Source of the DNA: Aureimonas ureilytica
Lineage (GTDB): Bacteria; Pseudomonadota; Alphaproteobacteria; Rhizobiales; Rhizobiaceae
Reading direction: 5' to 3'
Length of the DNA stretch: 64,000 nt
NCBI RefSeq assembly: GCF_001475935.1
Contig: NZ_LDQA01000019.1
Location: forward strand, 62,001 to 126,000
The translations under genes and the position numbers were made by a program. The notes below the pieces were generated by a model that saw only the letters and a program-made list of their open reading frames with translations, did no database searches and was not told where the DNA came from. This document shows positions 60,305 to 64,000 of the stretch, one piece after another (position 1 is the stretch's first letter; each line of letters starts with the position of its first letter).

Positions 60305-61036
60305 TCACTTCACGTCGGAGCGCACGAACTGCGCCAGTTCGGGGGTCTTGGGGTTCTCGAAAAGCTCGCGCGAGGGGCCGGCCTCGTGGATGCGGCCCTG
60401 GTGCATGAAGACGGTCGTGTTGGCGACGCGCCGGGCAAAGCCCATCTCATGCGTCACGAGGAGCATGGTCATGCCGCCGCGCGCCAGCTGCTCCATGACG
60501 GCCAGCACCTCTCCCGTCAGCTCGGGGTCGAGCGCCGAGGTCACTTCGTCGAAAAGCATGACCTTGGGCCGCATGGCGAGCGAGCGCGCGATGGCGACGC
60601 GCTGCTGCTGGCCGCCCGACAATTCGTCCGGGTAGGCGTCGAACTTCTCGGACAGGCCGACGAGAGCCAGCACCTCCTCGGCGGTGGCGCGGCTTTCGCC
60701 TTTGGCCACATCCTTCACGATGCGCGGTGCCAGCATGATGTTCTGGCCGACGCTGAGGTGCGGAAAGAGATTGTAGCTCTGGAAGACGATGCCGACATCG
60801 CGGCGCAGGGCGCGCAAGGCGGATTTGTCGGTGCCAACCGTGTGCCCGGCGATCTCGATGGAGCCGGCATTGATCTTTTCCAGCCCGTTGACGCAGCGAA
60901 GCAGCGTGGACTTGCCCGAGCCCGAGCGCCCGATCAGCGCCGTGACCTCGCCGCGCCCGACCTCCAGATTGATGCCCTTCAGCACCTCCACCGCGCCGAA
61001 GCTCTTGCGCACGTCCCGAATGGCGACCTCAGGCAT
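60305..61036 (-). CDS. Amino-acid ABC transporter, ATP-binding protein
   Basis: A 243-residue GlnQ-type ATPase: Walker A GRSGSGKST, IVFQSYNLFPHLSVGQNI, signature LSGGQQQR, Walker [15 protein letters not shown], switch LVTHEM. It lies third in the minus-strand transporter operon after the two permeases and overlaps the permease at 61029 by 8 bases. Confidence 0.93.
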   Translation of the reverse strand: MPEVAIRDVRKSFGAVEVLKGINLEVGRGEVTALIGRSGSGKSTLLRCVNGLEKINAGSIEIAGHTVGTDKSALRALRRDVGIVFQSYNLFPHLSVGQNIMLAPRIVKDVAKGESRATAEEVLALVGLSEKFDAYPDELSGGQQQRVAIARSLAMRPKVMLFDEVTSALDPELTGEVLAVMEQLARGGMTMLLVTHEMGFARRVANTTVFMHQGRIHEAGPSRELFENPKTPELAQFVRSDVK

Positions 61037-61676
61037 GGAACCTCCTTTCCAGCCGCCGGGACAGGAGCGACAGCGGATAACAGACGATGAAGTAAAGCGC
61101 GGCGACCACCAGGAAGACCCGGAAGGGCTGGAAGGTCGCGTTGTTGACGAGCTGCCCGGCGCGGGCCAGCTCCACGAAGCCGATCAGCGAGGCGATCGAG
61201 GTGTTCTTGACCACCTGCACGGCGAAGCCGACCGTGGAGGGCAAGGACAGGCGCACGGCCTGCGGCAGAATCACATAGCGATATTGCTGGACCCGCGTCA
61301 TGGCGAGCGACTCGGAGGCTTCCCATTGCTGCTTGGCGACGGACTGGATCGAGCCGCGCCAGATTTCGCCCAAGTAGGCCGAGGCATAGACCGTCATGGA
61401 AATGCCGGCGGCGATCAGTGGCGGCAGGCGGAAGCCGAGCAGCGCCAGTCCGTAGAAGGACAGGAACAGGATCATCAGAACGGGAATGCCCTGGATGACC
61501 TGAATATAAAGCCCCGACAGAAAGCGCAGCCAGCGCAGCGTCGAGGCTCTGGCGAGCGCCAGGAAGAAGCCGACCAAGCCGCCGCCCGCGAGCGCCAGAG
61601 CCGTCAGGATCAGCGTCCACTGGAGGGATTCGATCAGGAACAGGAATTCGGACGGACCGAATGAGCGGAAGATCAT
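61029..61676 (-). CDS. Amino-acid ABC transporter, permease 2
   Basis: A 215-residue HisMQ-type permease: FLSGLYIQVIQGIPVLMILFLSFYGLALLG, EAA loop AYLGEIWRGSIQSVAKQQWEASESLAM and LPQAVRLSLPSTVGFAVQVVKNTSIASLI. It overlaps the permease at 61673 by 4 bases. Confidence 0.92.
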   Translation of the reverse strand: MIFRSFGPSEFLFLIESLQWTLILTALALAGGGLVGFFLALARASTLRWLRFLSGLYIQVIQGIPVLMILFLSFYGLALLGFRLPPLIAAGISMTVYASAYLGEIWRGSIQSVAKQQWEASESLAMTRVQQYRYVILPQAVRLSLPSTVGFAVQVVKNTSIASLIGFVELARAGQLVNNATFQPFRVFLVVAALYFIVCYPLSLLSRRLERRFHA

Positions 61677-62377
61677 GCCGATGCCTCCACCACGGGCTTA
61701 AGCGCGCGCCGCGCCGTTCGCCGGCCAAAGAGCCAGAGCCCGACAAGGGCGAGGATGCCGCGCAGGATGAGGGCGAGCACGAGATAGAGCGCGGTCACCG
61801 CCAGATAGACCTCGAAGGAGCGGTAGCTCTGCGACTGGACGAAGGAGGCCGCCGCCGTCAGCTCGTTCACCGAAATGGCCGAACAGATCGAGGTCGCGAG
61901 CATCATCAGCACGAATTGCGACGAGAGAGCCGGATAGACCTTCTGAAGCGCGGGGATGAGGATGACATAGCGGAAGATCTGGAATTGCGTGAAGCCCAGC
62001 GCCTCGCCCGCCTCGATCTGGCTCTTATGGACGGCCTCGATGCCGGCGCGGATGATCTCGGTGGAATAGGCCGCGAGATTGATCGTCACCCCGATCAGCG
62101 CTGCCGTGATGGCGCTGACGCGCACGCCCCCGGCGGGCAGGCCGAAATAGATGATGAAGAGCTGCACCAGAAAGGGCGTGTTGCGGATCAGCTCGACATA
62201 GGCGTCGATCAGGATGCGCACAGGCCGCCCCGCGACCGAGCGCAGCGAGGCGAAGAGAATGCCGAAGGAAGTGCCGCAGATGATGGCAAAGGCGGAAATC
62301 TGGACGGTCAGCCACAGGCCCGCCAGAAGCTGGCTCTGGTACTGAGCCAGCACGCCGAACTGGAACGTGTAATTCAT
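61673..62377 (-). CDS. Amino-acid ABC transporter, permease 1
   Basis: A 234-residue HisMQ-type permease: LIDAYVELIRNTPFLVQLFIIYFGLP, EAA loop AYSTEIIRAGIEAVHKSQIEAGEALGF and IPALQKVYPALSSQFVLMMLATSICSAI. It is followed upstream by a repeat copy (62444-62611) that separates it from the binding-protein gene, which may lower its expression relative to that gene. Confidence 0.92.
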   Translation of the reverse strand: MNYTFQFGVLAQYQSQLLAGLWLTVQISAFAIICGTSFGILFASLRSVAGRPVRILIDAYVELIRNTPFLVQLFIIYFGLPAGGVRVSAITAALIGVTINLAAYSTEIIRAGIEAVHKSQIEAGEALGFTQFQIFRYVILIPALQKVYPALSSQFVLMMLATSICSAISVNELTAAASFVQSQSYRSFEVYLAVTALYLVLALILRGILALVGLWLFGRRTARRALKPVVEASA

Positions 62378-62443
62378 GGGACAAAACCCCGCGCGAAGGA
62401 CAGGGGGCGCCGGCTTGGATGCGAGCCGGCGCCGGGCTCGCTC

Positions 62444-62611
62444 TAGAGACTGTTTCGAAAGTTCTCCGGGTCGGCTCGCCGGCGCTTTTCGTCCGTGCCT
62501 TCGTTGCCAATGTCAGCCGATGCCGCCGGCATCGACTGCGTTTGGCGCCTTGGCTCGAACCGGAAATCTTGTCGCCGATCCTCCGCCGGGAGCTTCCGAA
62601 AGAATCTCTCA
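62444..62611. repeat. ~165-bp palindromic dispersed repeat, copy 2
   Basis: It starts AGAGACTGTTTCGAAAG and ends CTTCCGAAAGAATCTCTC, near-inverted ends. Its reverse complement matches copy 3 at 63506 over nearly the full length, including GCCAAACGCAGTCGATGC and CATCGGCTGACATTGGCAACG. It overlaps the last bases of the binding-protein stop codon. Confidence 0.72.
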
Positions 62612-63427
62612 GAATGCCGGGAGCGTAGGCGGCAGCGGGTCGCCGGTCCATTTCACGGCGATCTTGTCGAGTTCACCGGAGACCTTCATCAAGTAGATCG
62701 AGGTGTTGAGATATTGCAGCAGCTCGAAATCGCCCGGCTGCACCGCCATGGAATTGCCTTGGCGGAAGAAGGTGAAGCCGATCTGCAAGCCCGCCTGCGG
62801 AGCCTGCCGCAGGAGCCCTAGAGCGACCGTGGAGGGCAGCGCCGTCGCGTCCACCTGCCCCGCGACGAGGGCCTGGGCGGAGGTGGAATCGTCCTCGAAG
62901 ACGACGATCTCCAGCCCTTCCACATTGGCGCGGCGCAGAGCCGTTTCCTGCGAGGAGCCGCGATTGACCGCGACGCGCTTGCCCTTCAGCTGGTCGAGGC
63001 TTTCGAACTTCTCGTTCGGGCCGGACACGATCACCATGTTGAAGGCCGAATAGGGCGAGGTGAACATGACGGATTTGGCGCGCTCGCCCGTCGGCGCGAG
63101 GGTCGCGACGAGGAAGTCCACCTGCCCCGTCTGGAGCGCGGGAATGCGCGCGGGCGGCGTCAGCGGCACCAGCTCGACCGGCATTCCAAGATATTGGCCG
63201 ATCTGGTTGGCGACATCCACGTCATAGCCGCTTGGATTGCCGCGCTCGTCGATCATGCCCATGGGCGGAGCGCCGGTCAGAACGCCGATCTTCACCGTGC
63301 CGCGCCCCTGAATGTCGGCGAGCGTCACGGCCTCGGCCGAACCCGGCATCGCCGCCGTCAGAGTGGCCACGGCGAGCGATCCGAGGAAAGCGGCCTTCAT
63401 CACGGCGCGTCGTGTCGTGTTGGTCAT
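62609..63427 (-). CDS. Amino-acid ABC transporter, substrate-binding protein
   Basis: A 272-residue family 3 binding protein. A signal peptide with TNTTRRAVMKAAFLGSLAVATL ends near PGSAEAVTLADI; the twin Arg may be fortuitous. GTVKIGVLTGAPPMGMIDERGNPSGYDVDVANQIGQYLGM, QVDFLVATLAPTGERAKSVMFTSPY and KGKRVAVNRGSSQETALRRA are typical. The ATG at 63427 has GGAGG at 7 bases; ATG 63433 is too close to it. It heads the operon but is flanked on both sides by inverted copies of the palindromic repeat. Confidence 0.9.
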   Translation of the reverse strand: MTNTTRRAVMKAAFLGSLAVATLTAAMPGSAEAVTLADIQGRGTVKIGVLTGAPPMGMIDERGNPSGYDVDVANQIGQYLGMPVELVPLTPPARIPALQTGQVDFLVATLAPTGERAKSVMFTSPYSAFNMVIVSGPNEKFESLDQLKGKRVAVNRGSSQETALRRANVEGLEIVVFEDDSTSAQALVAGQVDATALPSTVALGLLRQAPQAGLQIGFTFFRQGNSMAVQPGDFELLQYLNTSIYLMKVSGELDKIAVKWTGDPLPPTLPAF

Positions 63428-63505
63428 ACCCATGCCTCCCATGGCATTTCGAGAAAGGATCGAATGCGACCGGGCGGCCTCCCAGCGGCCCGGCGCACGA
63501 AGTGT

Positions 63506-63673
63506 CAGAGACTGTTTCGGAAGGTCCCGGCGGAGGATCGGCGACAAGATTTTCGCTTCAAGCCAAGGCGCCAAACGCAGTCGATGCGCGGTCGGCATCG
63601 GCTGACATGGGCAACGAAGGCACGGACGAAAAGCACCGCCGATCCGACCCGGCGAACGTTCGAAATAGTCTCC
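63506..63673. repeat. ~165-bp palindromic dispersed repeat, copy 3
   Basis: It begins AGAGACTGTTTCGGAAG and ends CGAAATAGTCTCC next to the SDR stop. It runs in the opposite direction to copy 2 and the same direction as copy 1 at 37755. Confidence 0.72.
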
Positions 63674-64000
63674 TAAAGCGTGGCGAGCACCCCGCCATCG
63701 ACATAGACGATCTGCCCGTTGACGAAGGTGGCGGCGTCGGAGGCGAGGAAGATGCAGGCGCCCTGCAACTCCTCCACCTTGCCCCAGCGACCCGTCGGCG
63801 TTCGGATCTTGAGCCATTCGGTGAACTTCGGATCGTCCACCAGCGCCTGGTTCAGCGGCGTTTCGAAATAGCCGGGGCCGATCGCGTTGATCTGCAGCCC
63901 GTGGCGCGCCCAGTCGGTACACATGCCCTTGGTGAGGTTGAGCACCGCGCCCTTGGTGGCGGTGTAGGGCGCGATGGAATAGCGCGCGGCCTGCGCTTGA
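63673..64000 (-). CDS. SDR family oxidoreductase, gluconate 5-dehydrogenase (IdnO)-like, C-terminal part
   Basis: About 109 residues of the 3' end are present; the gene continues past base 64000. The catalytic YTATKGAVLNLTKGMCTDWARHGLQINAIGPGYFETPLNQAL contains the Tyr-X3-Lys pair and the family C-terminal half, and RTPTGRWGKVEELQGACIFLASDAATFVNGQIVYVDGGVLATL closes it. The pattern closely follows IdnO/gluconate 5-dehydrogenases. Its stop touches repeat copy 3. The cofactor-binding N-terminus is outside the window. Confidence 0.88.
   Translation of the reverse strand, partial: QAQAARYSIAPYTATKGAVLNLTKGMCTDWARHGLQINAIGPGYFETPLNQALVDDPKFTEWLKIRTPTGRWGKVEELQGACIFLASDAATFVNGQIVYVDGGVLATL

Overview
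The window is high-GC DNA whose gene families point to an alphaproteobacterium, most likely Hyphomicrobiales (rhizobia and relatives). Supporting signs are many FCD-type GntR regulators, amino-acid ABC importers, an N-methylglutamate/sarcosine-oxidase cluster, a TGA-N9-TCA iron box of the kind bound by RirA, remnants resembling the rhizobial Y4xP/Y4yA siderophore enzymes, and short palindromic repeats of rhizobial style. The genus cannot be fixed from the sequence; an Aurantimonas/Aureimonas-like bacterium would fit, and crtW suggests a pigmented one. No rRNA, tRNA, CRISPR array or phage module was seen. The content looks like an accessory, catabolism-rich stretch of a chromosome or megaplasmid.

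Layout. 1-2.3 kb: 5' part of an aldehyde dehydrogenase, divergent MarR regulator, and an MhpT-like aromatic-acid transporter. 2.4-14.3 kb: a 5-oxoproline/D-amino-acid locus with dat-pxpA divergent from pxpB-pxpC-gntR-hydroxyacid dehydrogenase-(internally deleted hydantoinase)-gntR-M24-VOC, then a second M24 gene divergent from a polar amino-acid ABC importer. The two divergent promoters share a GTATAC-centred palindrome. 14.3-22.8 kb: an island of decay with a broken IS3 transposase, an intact iron-siderophore ABC importer preceded by an iron box, an intact MATE exporter, internally deleted siderophore biosynthesis genes, and resolvase and IS6 remnants. 22.9-27.7 kb: nucleoside-recognition protein, ydfG and a second amino-acid ABC importer, divergent from a MocR regulator. 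28.2-32.0 kb: MocR, class II aldolase and class III aminotransferase. After an IS110 remnant, 32.9-42.6 kb: an uncharacterised flavin-monooxygenase operon (AA_synth protein, alpha/beta hydrolase, flavin reductase fused to a Nudix-like domain, luciferase-like monooxygenase, aldehyde dehydrogenase), a PotFGHI-type ABC importer and a GntR regulator.

42.7-55.1 kb: purU, glnT/gmaS and mgsCBA on the minus strand, XRE-cupin and GlxA-type regulators, and divergent soxBDAG. Together these could encode the N-methylglutamate route from methylamine, or sarcosine, to methylene/formyl-tetrahydrofolate and formate. 55.1-56.4 kb: fragments of an S9 peptidase and a TonB-dependent siderophore receptor. 56.4-59.2 kb: crtW, an AraC regulator and an orphan protein. 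59.4-64.0 kb: a glyoxylate/hydroxypyruvate reductase, a third amino-acid ABC importer and the 3' part of an IdnO-like dehydrogenase. A palindromic repeat of about 165 bp occurs three times, with a fourth partial copy; two copies lie inverted around the last binding-protein gene.

The common theme is scavenging of nitrogenous small molecules: three amino-acid importers, one polyamine-type importer and several aminotransferases, amidases and C1 enzymes, each under a local regulator. Functions below are inferred from recognised family motifs; no database search was possible.
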